From a virus, in IMG/VR virus record IMGVR_UViG_3300017752_000029, positions 1 to 45,245 of that record: DNA of 45,245 nt; one strand, given 5' to 3'. Below the pieces are notes generated by a model. It searched no databases. It was not told the DNA's origin and saw only the letters and a list, made by a program, of their open reading frames with translations. Shown one piece after another: positions 6,943 through 14,816 of the stretch; within the stretch, counting starts at the first letter, position 1, and every line of letters starts with the position of its first letter. Made by a program: the position numbers and the translations under genes.

Positions 6943-8190
6943 TTATTTATCCCAGCCTTTTATTATGTCAGCATTAAAATTAGCATAAGAAAATTCCATT
7001 CTGTCAACTAATTTTACCGCATCATTTGTTAATTTATCTGTGGCCACAAAACCTTCACCTGATGTTACTTCGAATCCGTTTTTAGTTTTTAGAAAACTTT
7101 TCATGTCACTAATACTATTTAATTTTTCAATAATCATTAATTTAATATCAGTTAATTCGTTTTGTAGATCAAAAATCATTTTTAAATTTTTGAGGTTGTT
7201 TTTAGAAAAGAAACTCATTGCCTTTTCCTTTTTTTCAATATAAGGTGCTTTGCCTTTTTCAGTTTTTCGTTTATCTACTTCTTTTTGGAATTTTTCTTCT
7301 ACAAATTTAATAATTTTTTTAGTGTGAGAATTAGTATCTTTTATTCTTTCGCCTTTACGTACAAGACTATTATTAAAAGATTCAATTCTCATTGCTAAGT
7401 CTGGGTTGTTTTCAATTTCTCTTATAGTAGACCCTGCAATTTTTCTAAATATTTTTCCTGCATTACTTAATTTAGCATTAATAACATCTGTTTCTTTAGC
7501 GGTAAAAGATGCCTTACCAGAAGCGTTAGTAAATTTTGAAGAAATTGCCCAAAGGGTTGGAGTAGAATTTATTTTTGAAAGATCTACTTCAAATTTGGCA
7601 CTCATTTCTGGAATAGTTTTTCCTTCATATGTAGTATGTAGAACTATTCCCATATTACTTGATGCTATTTTATTTCCTAAATCTGAATTTTTTGGTATGG
7701 CATACACGATGGTGTTTGGATGAAATGTAATGTACTCATTACCATCTATTTTTTGATATTCCAAATCATCTTTTGTAAACATCATATCGCCTTGAACGAT
7801 ATTTTTAATGCCTAAAGGTTTCATTTCAGTATATGCAATTTTTAATTTTTCAGCAAGATCACTAGATAATTTAGTATCAGCATCAATATCGGCATAAGAC
7901 TTATAAAACTTAGGACCAGTTTTAGCAAATAATCCTTTTTTAGCAATAAAAAATTCACCATCTTCAGGGTCAGTTCCAGCAAATATTGCTGGTGCACCAT
8001 CAAATTTTTGATTTATTTCTACAGGGTTTTTAGCATTACCAGAAAGAATATCTCTAAATTCTCTGAATGCATTTATGACCATTCTTGTTCCTTCAACACC
8101 ACGCCATAAAATGACTTCTTCCGCATGAAGAAGATGGGTATTCTTACCATCTTTAGCGCCTTCTTTTATGTATTTTTTAAAACTTAACAT
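6943..8190 (-). CDS. Ligase-type nucleotidyltransferase with capsid-targeting N-terminus
   Basis: The protein has the hallmarks of the DNA/RNA ligase superfamily: NQKFDGAPA with KxDG at 62-65 (Lys62 the likely AMP-accepting residue), then GEFFIAKKG, NIVQGDMMF and, near the C-terminus, GEGFVATD followed by AVKLVDR, matching motifs III, IV and V in order. Marine phage relatives are usually annotated only as uncharacterised. The substrate (DNA or RNA) is unknown. It begins MLSFKKYIKEG, like the T4 internal-protein targeting sequence, with IKE before the probable cleavage point. A late promoter TATAAATA lies 11 nt upstream of the start, which fits synthesis in time for head assembly. Confidence 0.75.
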   Translation of the reverse strand: MLSFKKYIKEGAKDGKNTHLLHAEEVILWRGVEGTRMVINAFREFRDILSGNAKNPVEINQKFDGAPAIFAGTDPEDGEFFIAKKGLFAKTGPKFYKSYADIDADTKLSSDLAEKLKIAYTEMKPLGIKNIVQGDMMFTKDDLEYQKIDGNEYITFHPNTIVYAIPKNSDLGNKIASSNMGIVLHTTYEGKTIPEMSAKFEVDLSKINSTPTLWAISSKFTNASGKASFTAKETDVINAKLSNAGKIFRKIAGSTIREIENNPDLAMRIESFNNSLVRKGERIKDTNSHTKKIIKFVEEKFQKEVDKRKTEKGKAPYIEKKEKAMSFFSKNNLKNLKMIFDLQNELTDIKLMIIEKLNSISDMKSFLKTKNGFEVTSGEGFVATDKLTNDAVKLVDRMEFSYANFNADIIKGWDK

Positions 8191-8201
8191 GATATTTATT
8201 T

Positions 8202-8209
8202 TATTTATA
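8202..8209 (-). promoter_or_regulatory. Late promoter TATAAATA (ligase-like gene)
   Basis: Exact match on the minus strand to the T4 late -10 element recognised by gp55. It lies 11 nt upstream of ATG 8190, so the leader would be only a few bases long. Confidence 0.55.
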
Positions 8210-8232
8210 CTAAAGGTTTCGTATAATCAATT

Positions 8233-9762
8233 TTATTCTTCGTAAAATAAATTAGTAAAACTAGGTGTAGCTATTGCCTGAAATTGTGGTTCTGCAGTTT
8301 TTGAGCCTTTGTATCTTATTTCAATATTAATTAATGGTGACTTATCGTTATAGATAGTATATCTAACTTTAGCAGCTAAATCTTTTCCTCCATCCCACTC
8401 CCAAGGTTGGTCAATCGGACTACCATTTTTATCTAATGTTTTCCCTAAATTTAATCTATTCTTTTTAAAAACCTTTGATAATACTTCGATTGTTTTAGGA
8501 AGGTCTTTAACTTCTGCGGTATCTACAAAAACACCTGTAGCAGTTTTTCTTCCAATACCAGTAAGCAAATAAAATTTAAATTCAGCACTATTTTTGCCCA
8601 TTAACTTATTCAAATCCATTCTAAAAATAAGTTCTATGAATTTTTGACAAAATGTTTCTTTTACTTTAAACAATTCATCGTTAAATGTTTTCCAAAATAT
8701 ATTTTTAGTTGGACCTTTACCTCTAAGTCTGTCATTAATCCAATTGTTGTCAATTTTTTTAATTAAATTATTCTTTTCTTTTGAAGATAGATTTTTAATA
8801 TTTTTTCCTGCAATACCAATTATTTTTTTATCATTACTACTAAACTTAGGATAGTCTTTTATAATATTATCAAAAAAATTGATCTTAGCATCTTCTATAT
8901 TTTTTATGCCTTTACTACTAATAATACCTTTTAATCCTGACTTTTCACCTGTAATTGGTTTATTAATTAATGTAGGATCATCTGCTTCTTTAGAAGGTTT
9001 TTTCTTTAATGAAAAACCATAATAAATTCCGTCTTTTCCTAATACCACCATGTCGGATGAATTATAATCTTTTATACCTTCAACTTTAGGATTATATGGT
9101 GCAATTTCGTTATCCCAAGATTGACCAGTCCAAAATACCTTTTTTATTCCTCCTGTAATATTTAAAATAGCATTTGCAGAAGATATTGATGTGGCTAAAT
9201 CATACCAATTTTCAGTGAATTGTTCTAACAATTTATCTTTTCCAGTTGCACCAATGATATTACCCCATTCTCCCTTTGCTCCTTCAATAATTTCTGCAGC
9301 TTGTTTAACATCAATGTCAGTTCCATCGTGTGAATATTCCATTAAAACAAGGCAACAAACTAATAATTCTTGAGTGCTTTCTGATATTTTGGTTCCACCA
9401 CCTTTACCTCCATATTCTGGGGTTTTAGCTAAATCTGATAAACTTATTTTTGGATCAATAATTTTAAATCCAGCGCCGTCTGTTTCAAAATAATCTTTAA
9501 TGAAATTTTCTTTATCTTCTGCGTTAGAGGCGGAATAAACGATGTCTCCTAATTTTATTTTCTTAACGACGACAGTATTAGCATCATTTTGTATGTGTTT
9601 TACAATATCACCAGAACCCCAAACTTTATTGGCAAAAATTTCATAACGAAGAATACCACTGTTTGGCCCTGCGTTGCTAGTAGTTTTCAACGTTGCATTA
9701 CTCAATGCTTCATTCAATACTTGCAAATTTTGTTCTTTTATAAAATTTTTAAATCTTAACAT
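8233..9762 (-). CDS. Putative nuclease with capsid-targeting N-terminus
   Basis: A 509-residue protein beginning MLRFKNFIKEQN, a close match to the capsid-targeting pattern, with IKE as the likely prohead-protease site. In the middle, FWTGQSWDNEIAPYNPK leads to SSDMVVLGKD and YYGFSLKKKP. The D...(F)SLKxK arrangement resembles a PD-(D/E)xK nuclease core, with Asp in SSD and the Lys of SLKKK as candidate catalytic residues. This is a pattern match, not proof. No signal peptide is present. The gene lies between two other candidate packaged proteins. The strong bidirectional terminator at 9778-9811 lies just upstream, so a promoter is needed between it and ATG 9762, but only TAATAAATC, an imperfect late element, is visible there. 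Confidence 0.65.
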   Translation of the reverse strand: MLRFKNFIKEQNLQVLNEALSNATLKTTSNAGPNSGILRYEIFANKVWGSGDIVKHIQNDANTVVVKKIKLGDIVYSASNAEDKENFIKDYFETDGAGFKIIDPKISLSDLAKTPEYGGKGGGTKISESTQELLVCCLVLMEYSHDGTDIDVKQAAEIIEGAKGEWGNIIGATGKDKLLEQFTENWYDLATSISSANAILNITGGIKKVFWTGQSWDNEIAPYNPKVEGIKDYNSSDMVVLGKDGIYYGFSLKKKPSKEADDPTLINKPITGEKSGLKGIISSKGIKNIEDAKINFFDNIIKDYPKFSSNDKKIIGIAGKNIKNLSSKEKNNLIKKIDNNWINDRLRGKGPTKNIFWKTFNDELFKVKETFCQKFIELIFRMDLNKLMGKNSAEFKFYLLTGIGRKTATGVFVDTAEVKDLPKTIEVLSKVFKKNRLNLGKTLDKNGSPIDQPWEWDGGKDLAAKVRYTIYNDKSPLINIEIRYKGSKTAEPQFQAIATPSFTNLFYEE

Positions 9763-9777
9763 ACTATGATTTATTAG

Positions 9778-9811
9778 AAAAAAAGCTGATAAACAATTAT
9801 CAGCTTTTTTA
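9778..9811 (-). terminator. Strong bidirectional terminator
   Basis: AGCTGATAA and TTATCAGCT form a perfect 9-bp stem with a 4-nt loop, flanked by A and T runs on both sides, so it can work in either direction. It separates the 174-aa gene (stop at 9834) from the putative nuclease gene. Confidence 0.9.
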
Positions 9812-9833
9812 ATACGTTTGTAGTTTATATTAT

Positions 9834-10358
9834 TTAAATTTTTACGCCAAATACAGTTTTGATCTTATTTTCTTTAAATGTTGCGGAAATTATGTCTCCT
9901 ATCCCGGTTTTCTCGTAGGTTTGCGCAAGATCTGTACCATTATAAGACAATCTTTCTCCATCTCTCATAAACTGAATTGTCAAATGTCCGTTGTTTGGAA
10001 TTAATTTGTCGTCTACATAGGTGCTGTCAACCTTTTTCCGTGCAACTTTAAAATCTTTTATAACCCTATTAGTTTTTAAATTGAAACCATACAATAACGC
10101 ATATTTCCCTGGTTGCGTGTTACTTACAATAAATACGCTTTCTTCGCTAAGACCTATTGAAATAGAGAATCTTTTAAATTTACTCTTTATATTGCCTACT
10201 GTCATTTTTTCTAAACCGGCGTCAGCTGAACCGCTTTTTATACTTTCCATTTTATCTATGGCTAGTTGAGGCAAATCTAGTTCTGAAACAAGTGTCGCTT
10301 TTTTATTTTCGTTTAATATTTCTTTAGCTATGGCTATTAAATTATTGTTCATGTTCAT
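9834..10358 (-). CDS. Hypothetical 174-aa protein, possible internal head protein
   Basis: Begins MNMNNNLIAIAKEILNENKK. The amphipathic N-terminal helix ending in LNE fits the L/I-x-E cleavage rule of the T4 gp21 prohead protease, although it departs from the SFKEF-type sequence of its neighbours. The rest is a soluble beta-rich domain (KRFSISIGLSEESVFIVSNT, QPGKYALLYGFNLKT) with no motif I recognise. A late promoter lies 38 nt upstream (10397-10404) and a strong terminator downstream, so it is a one-gene late unit. A role inside the head is inferred from context. Confidence 0.7.
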   Translation of the reverse strand: MNMNNNLIAIAKEILNENKKATLVSELDLPQLAIDKMESIKSGSADAGLEKMTVGNIKSKFKRFSISIGLSEESVFIVSNTQPGKYALLYGFNLKTNRVIKDFKVARKKVDSTYVDDKLIPNNGHLTIQFMRDGERLSYNGTDLAQTYEKTGIGDIISATFKENKIKTVFGVKI

Positions 10359-10396
10359 GTTATTTATTTTTAGTTTAATTTACTTACTTATTTATT

Positions 10397-10404
10397 TATT
10401 TATA
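10397..10404 (-). promoter_or_regulatory. Late promoter TATAAATA (174-aa gene)
   Basis: Exact T4 late -10 on the minus strand, 38 nt upstream of ATG 10358 and immediately after the stop of the AAA+ gene. It sits in an AATA/AAGTA-rich tract, so chance matches are easier here. Confidence 0.6.
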
Positions 10405-11898
10405 TTATGCAAAAAGACTAATTAACTCAGAGATATCAGATTTGACATTCACTTCATTTGCACCTGCCATCATATTGAAACCTCTTTCTGCTTTTCTAAA
10501 ATTAGCAGTTTGTTTAGATTTACCAGATTTTAACATATCGACTACTCTCAATCTATCATCATGTGATAATTGAAGTCCATCAGCTACTTTAAAATTATCT
10601 GCAAGTTTACCAATAAACTCATAAATTTCCTCTTCAGTCGGATTGATGTCAATTAAAAAGGCCCTAGTTCTTAATGCGCCGTCTGGATCTAATTTATCTG
10701 GGTCCATATTGGATATGAAAATGACCTTACCAGTAAAGTTAAAATAGCTTGGTATTTTTCCATCATCCAATAAGTCCTCTATAGATTCATAATCTTCTGG
10801 TTCTGCAACATTTCCTCCAGCCTTACTCCAAGCTATTTTTCTGACCTTTTTAGTATCTGTTGCAGCTTTAAATAAATTCCTAGATTGTTGATCTTTTAAT
10901 GCATCGTCTGAATCATCAAAAAATAATATTTTATCATGGTATTTAGCCATTAAACGATAAATACCAGCTGCTGATGCAGAACCGGTATTTTTAAAATATT
11001 CATTTCCGTCTGTCAACCCTAAATCAGAAAGAGTTTGCTCAACATTAAATGTTTTTCCAATTCCACCTCGCCCAGCAACAAACAATGCATTTGACGCACC
11101 TGAAACAACTAGTCTAGTTAAATCTTGCAGATACTGAATTTGTTTTTCAAATGCGATTCTTTCTTTATTATCTTCAAGTTCTTGAGTAGAAGAAGAGGTA
11201 GCATATGTTTCTTTTGAACCACTACTGATTTTAGTTTTAATCGCACCAATATCAGCTAAAATTTGATCTTTGGCAGAAAGTATGATAGACTCATTTCCAG
11301 ACGACCAAACAAAAGATTTTCCTTTTTTGCTGAAATTATCTGACATATTATCTCTGACATGTCTAAATATTTTAAGACCCGCAGATTTGTATTTTTTATA
11401 TATCTTACCCTCTGAATTGCCTGCAACAATATCTTTTGCTATATTTTTAAATTCTAAATCAAGATCAAATGCCTCGTTTAAAGAAGCTCCTAATGGAGCA
11501 AGAGACGCACTTCCTTTCTTAATTTTTTCTTTACCTGTAAACAAATCAGCCATAACTGGCAGAATCTGTACTAGAGATGTATCTTGCTCAAATTCAAGGT
11601 GATATTTAGGTGTTCTACTTTTGCCGTCCCACATATCGACAGAACGTAATTGATTCATTGTACTAGATGTAGATACCCAATTAAATCTAATGGATTTTTT
11701 GTCTTTAGGTGAATAAAACCTTAATCCATACCCAGAACCATTACCACCAGAATAATTTTCTAAACCTGCTGAAGCAAAAAATGATTTGTCTACTTTATTC
11801 CTAAAATATTGCCCAATTAAATCTTTAGCTTTAAGAAGACTGCCTGTTGATAATTCAGACTCTGCTAAAAACTCTTTAAAACTTTTCAATAATTCCAT
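10405..11898 (-). CDS. AAA+ ATPase with capsid-targeting N-terminus
   Basis: A 497-residue protein with a P-loop GRGGIGKT at 276-283, Walker B ILFFDD at 324-329 followed by Ser/Asp, a sensor-like strand (VIFISNMD) and an arginine-finger candidate (ALRTRAF). The first 140 residues form a separate domain of unknown kind. The N-terminus MELLKSFKEFLAESE matches the T4 capsid-targeting pattern, with LAE as the likely gp21 cut site. A late promoter lies 36 nt upstream. ATP-driven remodelling of DNA or protein is expected from the family. If the protein is packaged and injected, it would act at the start of infection (inference). Confidence 0.8.
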   Translation of the reverse strand: MELLKSFKEFLAESELSTGSLLKAKDLIGQYFRNKVDKSFFASAGLENYSGGNGSGYGLRFYSPKDKKSIRFNWVSTSSTMNQLRSVDMWDGKSRTPKYHLEFEQDTSLVQILPVMADLFTGKEKIKKGSASLAPLGASLNEAFDLDLEFKNIAKDIVAGNSEGKIYKKYKSAGLKIFRHVRDNMSDNFSKKGKSFVWSSGNESIILSAKDQILADIGAIKTKISSGSKETYATSSSTQELEDNKERIAFEKQIQYLQDLTRLVVSGASNALFVAGRGGIGKTFNVEQTLSDLGLTDGNEYFKNTGSASAAGIYRLMAKYHDKILFFDDSDDALKDQQSRNLFKAATDTKKVRKIAWSKAGGNVAEPEDYESIEDLLDDGKIPSYFNFTGKVIFISNMDPDKLDPDGALRTRAFLIDINPTEEEIYEFIGKLADNFKVADGLQLSHDDRLRVVDMLKSGKSKQTANFRKAERGFNMMAGANEVNVKSDISELISLFA

Positions 11899-11934
11899 GT
11901 TTTTTATTTTTACGTTACACTAACTAATTATTTT

Positions 11935-11942
11935 TATTTATA
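11935..11942 (-). promoter_or_regulatory. Late promoter TATAAATA (AAA+ gene)
   Basis: Exact late -10 match on the minus strand, 36 nt before ATG 11898 and directly after the stop of the SprT-like gene, a classical late-promoter distance. Confidence 0.65.
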
Positions 11943-12398
11943 TTATTTTACCAGTGAATCATGAAAAGAACTAAATAATACATTTTCTAATTTTTGTGCC
12001 TCTATTTCCCATGGTGTCATATGTGAATCATCGTACTTATCTTCAAAATATTGTTTTTTCCATCTACAACCAGGTTTTCTTACATAATCATATAATTCTT
12101 TTCGTACATATTGTTTTACGTGAATCATTTCATGGAAAATTGTTTTAAGAAAATTTTCTGTTGATAAGTTAGAATCTACACGAATTAAAAACTCTTTCGG
12201 ATTACAACAATCATTAGTATCATTATTAACACAATCTCCGTAAACTTGTTCTTTATCTAGTAGTTTATAAATTAGATCAATTTCAATATATAGTGATCTA
12301 ACACGAGGAATTAAATGTCTAATAGAAAACGAAATGGCGTCTTCTGCTAATTTTCTTTTTGATTTAGTGCCGAGATTAATATTAATTGTTATTGACAT
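11943..12398 (-). CDS. SprT-like zinc metallopeptidase
   Basis: The protein carries HEMIH at residues 89-93, the HExxH zinc-binding motif in a context (FHEMIHVKQY) typical of the SprT-like/Wss1 group. A third ligand may be a His or Glu in the C-terminal third (SHMTPWEIEAQKLE). Such enzymes cleave proteins, in some cases DNA-crosslinked proteins. It overlaps the upstream exonuclease gene by 17 nt, so the two are probably co-translated. At 151 residues it is short but complete for this family. The substrate is unknown. Confidence 0.75.
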   Translation of the reverse strand: MSITININLGTKSKRKLAEDAISFSIRHLIPRVRSLYIEIDLIYKLLDKEQVYGDCVNNDTNDCCNPKEFLIRVDSNLSTENFLKTIFHEMIHVKQYVRKELYDYVRKPGCRWKKQYFEDKYDDSHMTPWEIEAQKLENVLFSSFHDSLVK

Positions 12399-12990
12399 AA
12401 TAATTGCGTAGAGTTAATATTACGTCTAATGCATCGTCAAGAGCATCATGTGTTACAATGCCTTCAATATTAGATCTTTTTTTACAGGTAGCTAAATCTG
12501 GTATACAATCATCTTTTTGCCAATCTACAAATAACATACCAGGATCAATATAACGATGTTTTTGCCAAATTCTTTCTTCCCATTCTGGAAGCCTACGCAA
12601 AAATCGGTAATCAAATCCGCCGAAATTTTTTCCTGCAAAATTTACACATCCAACTCTAGTCTTTTTATTAATAGGAATAGTATTATAACCGCAAGATTTC
12701 AACCAATTATAAAAAACCTTTACCACTTCATTCGGTTTGAGAAAAACATATTCGTCTTCGTAATCTTTATAATTTAATATTTTGTCAATTGTTTCTTTGT
12801 TTAAGTCTATTGCATATTGATTTCCAGACATTATTTTTTCTTCAGGATAAAGAATATAACAATGGAACATGTCTAGTTCTTCCATTAATTGAATATTTTT
12901 AGTATCTTCAATTGCCGCTCCAACTTCTAATATTACATTTTTTTCTGGGCATAAACCATTAGTTTCTATATCACAACTTACGTATCGCAT
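12382..12990 (-). CDS. DEDDh 3'-5' exonuclease
   Basis: A 202-residue DnaQ-fold enzyme with CDIETNG at residues 6-12 (DxE motif), FGGFDYRFL in the middle and HDALDDALDVI near the C-terminus, which supply the four acidic residues and the catalytic His. Such phage exonucleases trim single-stranded DNA or RNA in replication and repair. It follows the gp41 helicase gene after 14 nt and overlaps the SprT-like gene. It is distinct from the exonuclease domain in the 666-aa fusion. Confidence 0.85.
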   Translation of the reverse strand: MRYVSCDIETNGLCPEKNVILEVGAAIEDTKNIQLMEELDMFHCYILYPEEKIMSGNQYAIDLNKETIDKILNYKDYEDEYVFLKPNEVVKVFYNWLKSCGYNTIPINKKTRVGCVNFAGKNFGGFDYRFLRRLPEWEERIWQKHRYIDPGMLFVDWQKDDCIPDLATCKKRSNIEGIVTHDALDDALDVILTLRNYYVNNN

Positions 12991-13004
12991 TTTATTTCCT
13001 TTTT

Positions 13005-14390
13005 TTAATATTTAAAATTTGAGTAATCGTTACTGTCTTTTTTAGTTTTAGTTAAAGCATCTACACTAGAATTTGAATTAGTTGAATTATTAGAAGATAA
13101 TCCATCCGATGCACTATTTTCAGTATCATACAAACGCATTTTTGCTTTTTCTACTCCAACAATAAATTTAGGAATTTTATCTTTGTCACCATATCTGGAC
13201 TTTAATTGTTTTATCATGTATTGATTTGCCTTAGCAAGTTGTTCATCTTGAATGGCCATAAAGGCAAAATCTGCAGTATGAGCGATACCCCAAGATTCTG
13301 CAATATTTGTCAAATCTGCATCAGTAGAAGAAAACCCAGAACGATTTAATTGAACACCCGTCCATAGGGCAACTTTGTATTCTACTGCCATACCACGTAA
13401 TTCTTCAGAAATCATCTTTAAATAACCATAAGAATCTGAACTATTTTTAGATCTTTCTGACGCACAAATGCCAAGATAATCTACACAAATAACGTCAGGT
13501 AAAAATTCTTTTTTCAATTTCAATTCATTCAAAAGGGCCCTAAAGTGACCCACATGGGCACAAGCAGTAGGGTATTCTTTAATCATTAGTTGACCTTCAG
13601 TTTTTCCACTTATTCTTTTTACATTTGACTCGAATTTTTCTTTTGTCAAAAACTTCAGATCATTTATTTCTACATCAAACAAATTAGCATCAATACGTTC
13701 TGCAATTTTTTCTTCTGCCATTTCCATTGTAATATAAAGAACATTGTAACCCATTTGTAAATATGCAGAAGATAAATGACACATAATTAATGTTTTTCCA
13801 ACATTAGTACCTCCTAAAATAACGTTTGCAGTTTTACGAGGCACACCACCATCAGTAATTTCATTGAATTTTTGTAAATCAAACTCTATCCTTTCCTCTT
13901 TACGATGGTAAAATTCGTATCGCTCTTTAGCGTTAGAAATATAATCATGACCGACATTAGTGTCAAAAGATACAGACAATGCATCTTGCAACATATTAGG
14001 AATTGCCCCTGGCGCCTTTTCCTTATTGTCTCCATCAATAATATCTACAGATTCCATAATTGCTAAATGTAGTGCTCTTTCTTTACACCATTTCTCAGTA
14101 GTATCTAGCAACCAATCGTATTCAACTTTTTCGCAAACTTTAGATTGATTAATTAGTTCTAAAACATCTGGTGCATTAGGTCTTTCAAAATCTGGTTTTT
14201 GTTGATATTCTATATCTAATGCAGACGCAGATGGTAATTTATTGTATTTTGTAAGAAAAGACAAATACAAATCATATGCGACTTTATGATTTTTAGAGAA
14301 ATATCGCGGTTCTAAGTAAGGTATTACTTTGCGACAATACTCCTCATTGTTCATTAAATTATTGAATATTACTTGTTCAAAATTTATCAT
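13005..14390 (-). CDS. 41: Replicative DNA helicase gp41 (DnaB-type)
   Basis: A 461-residue homologue of T4 gp41, the hexameric 5'-3' helicase that works with the gp61 primase. Walker A is GGTNVGKT at 193-200, followed by the RecA-type segment NVLYITMEMAEEKIAERI and the B-region VICVDYLGI. The length is close to the T4 protein (475). It is the first gene behind the early-type promoter at 14428-14457, with an A-rich leader of about 30 nt and no clear Shine-Dalgarno sequence. The C-terminus is Ser/Asn/Lys-rich and probably disordered. Confidence 0.93.
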   Translation of the reverse strand: MINFEQVIFNNLMNNEEYCRKVIPYLEPRYFSKNHKVAYDLYLSFLTKYNKLPSASALDIEYQQKPDFERPNAPDVLELINQSKVCEKVEYDWLLDTTEKWCKERALHLAIMESVDIIDGDNKEKAPGAIPNMLQDALSVSFDTNVGHDYISNAKERYEFYHRKEERIEFDLQKFNEITDGGVPRKTANVILGGTNVGKTLIMCHLSSAYLQMGYNVLYITMEMAEEKIAERIDANLFDVEINDLKFLTKEKFESNVKRISGKTEGQLMIKEYPTACAHVGHFRALLNELKLKKEFLPDVICVDYLGICASERSKNSSDSYGYLKMISEELRGMAVEYKVALWTGVQLNRSGFSSTDADLTNIAESWGIAHTADFAFMAIQDEQLAKANQYMIKQLKSRYGDKDKIPKFIVGVEKAKMRLYDTENSASDGLSSNNSTNSNSSVDALTKTKKDSNDYSNFKY

Positions 14391-14427
14391 ATTTGTTTAG
14401 TTGTATAGTTATTTTGATTAAATATAT

Positions 14428-14457
14428 ATTATATCATAAAACAAAAAAAAGGTACAC
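14428..14457 (-). promoter_or_regulatory. Early-type promoter, cassette copy 2 (gene 41)
   Basis: Minus-strand GTGTAC (14452-14457), 18-nt spacer, TATAAT (14428-14433) in TATGATATAAT. The cassette spans about 14405-14527, with AAAAGTTAAATTT at the far end and a variant leader AATCAAAATAAC. The -35 forms part of the descending arm of the terminator at 14443-14478. Confidence 0.82.
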
Positions 14458-14478
14458 AACTATGAAGTGTTGTGTACC
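14443..14478 (-). terminator. Terminator embedded in an early promoter
   Basis: On the minus strand GGTACACAAC (14469-14478) pairs perfectly with GTTGTGTACC (14451-14460) over an 8-nt loop, followed by TTTTTTTT (14443-14450). It should end transcription from the uvsX side. The descending arm and T-run are also the -35 and spacer of the gene 41 promoter. Confidence 0.85.
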
Positions 14479-14516
14479 AATACCTTATAAAACATTTTTT
14501 AAAAACTTTTAGAAAT

Positions 14517-14816
14517 TTAACTTTTTTCTTTAAGTTTTCCTATTTCAAAGATATTACCAGAACTTAAATAATCTGCTAAAACATCTCCAATATGTTTGCG
14601 AAAATTATTTGAGTTTTCTAGTTCTTGGTGCGTATATTTATCGGTTGAGTCAAGTATTTCGTAATCAAATTTTAAAACGCATTGATCGTTTTTATCATCT
14701 TCCATTACTGCAACTTTCCCAAATCGAAATTTGACATCAAAATACTTTTTGTCTGTCAACCTCATAGGTAGGGTTGACAGACTAGAATCTTCTTCTGTAA
14801 TAAAAGAATTATTCAT
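14517..14816 (-). CDS. Hypothetical 99-aa protein next to uvsX
   Basis: The start ATG 14816 overlaps the uvsX stop, and the C-terminus (KLKEKS) ends inside the AAAAGTTAA element of the promoter cassette. The protein reads as a small mixed domain with FDVKFRFGKVAVMEDDKNDQ and ILDSTDKYTHQELENSN. I do not recognise the family. Close coupling to uvsX suggests a role in recombination or replication, which is inference from position. Confidence 0.75.
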   Translation of the reverse strand: MNNSFITEEDSSLSTLPMRLTDKKYFDVKFRFGKVAVMEDDKNDQCVLKFDYEILDSTDKYTHQELENSNNFRKHIGDVLADYLSSGNIFEIGKLKEKS

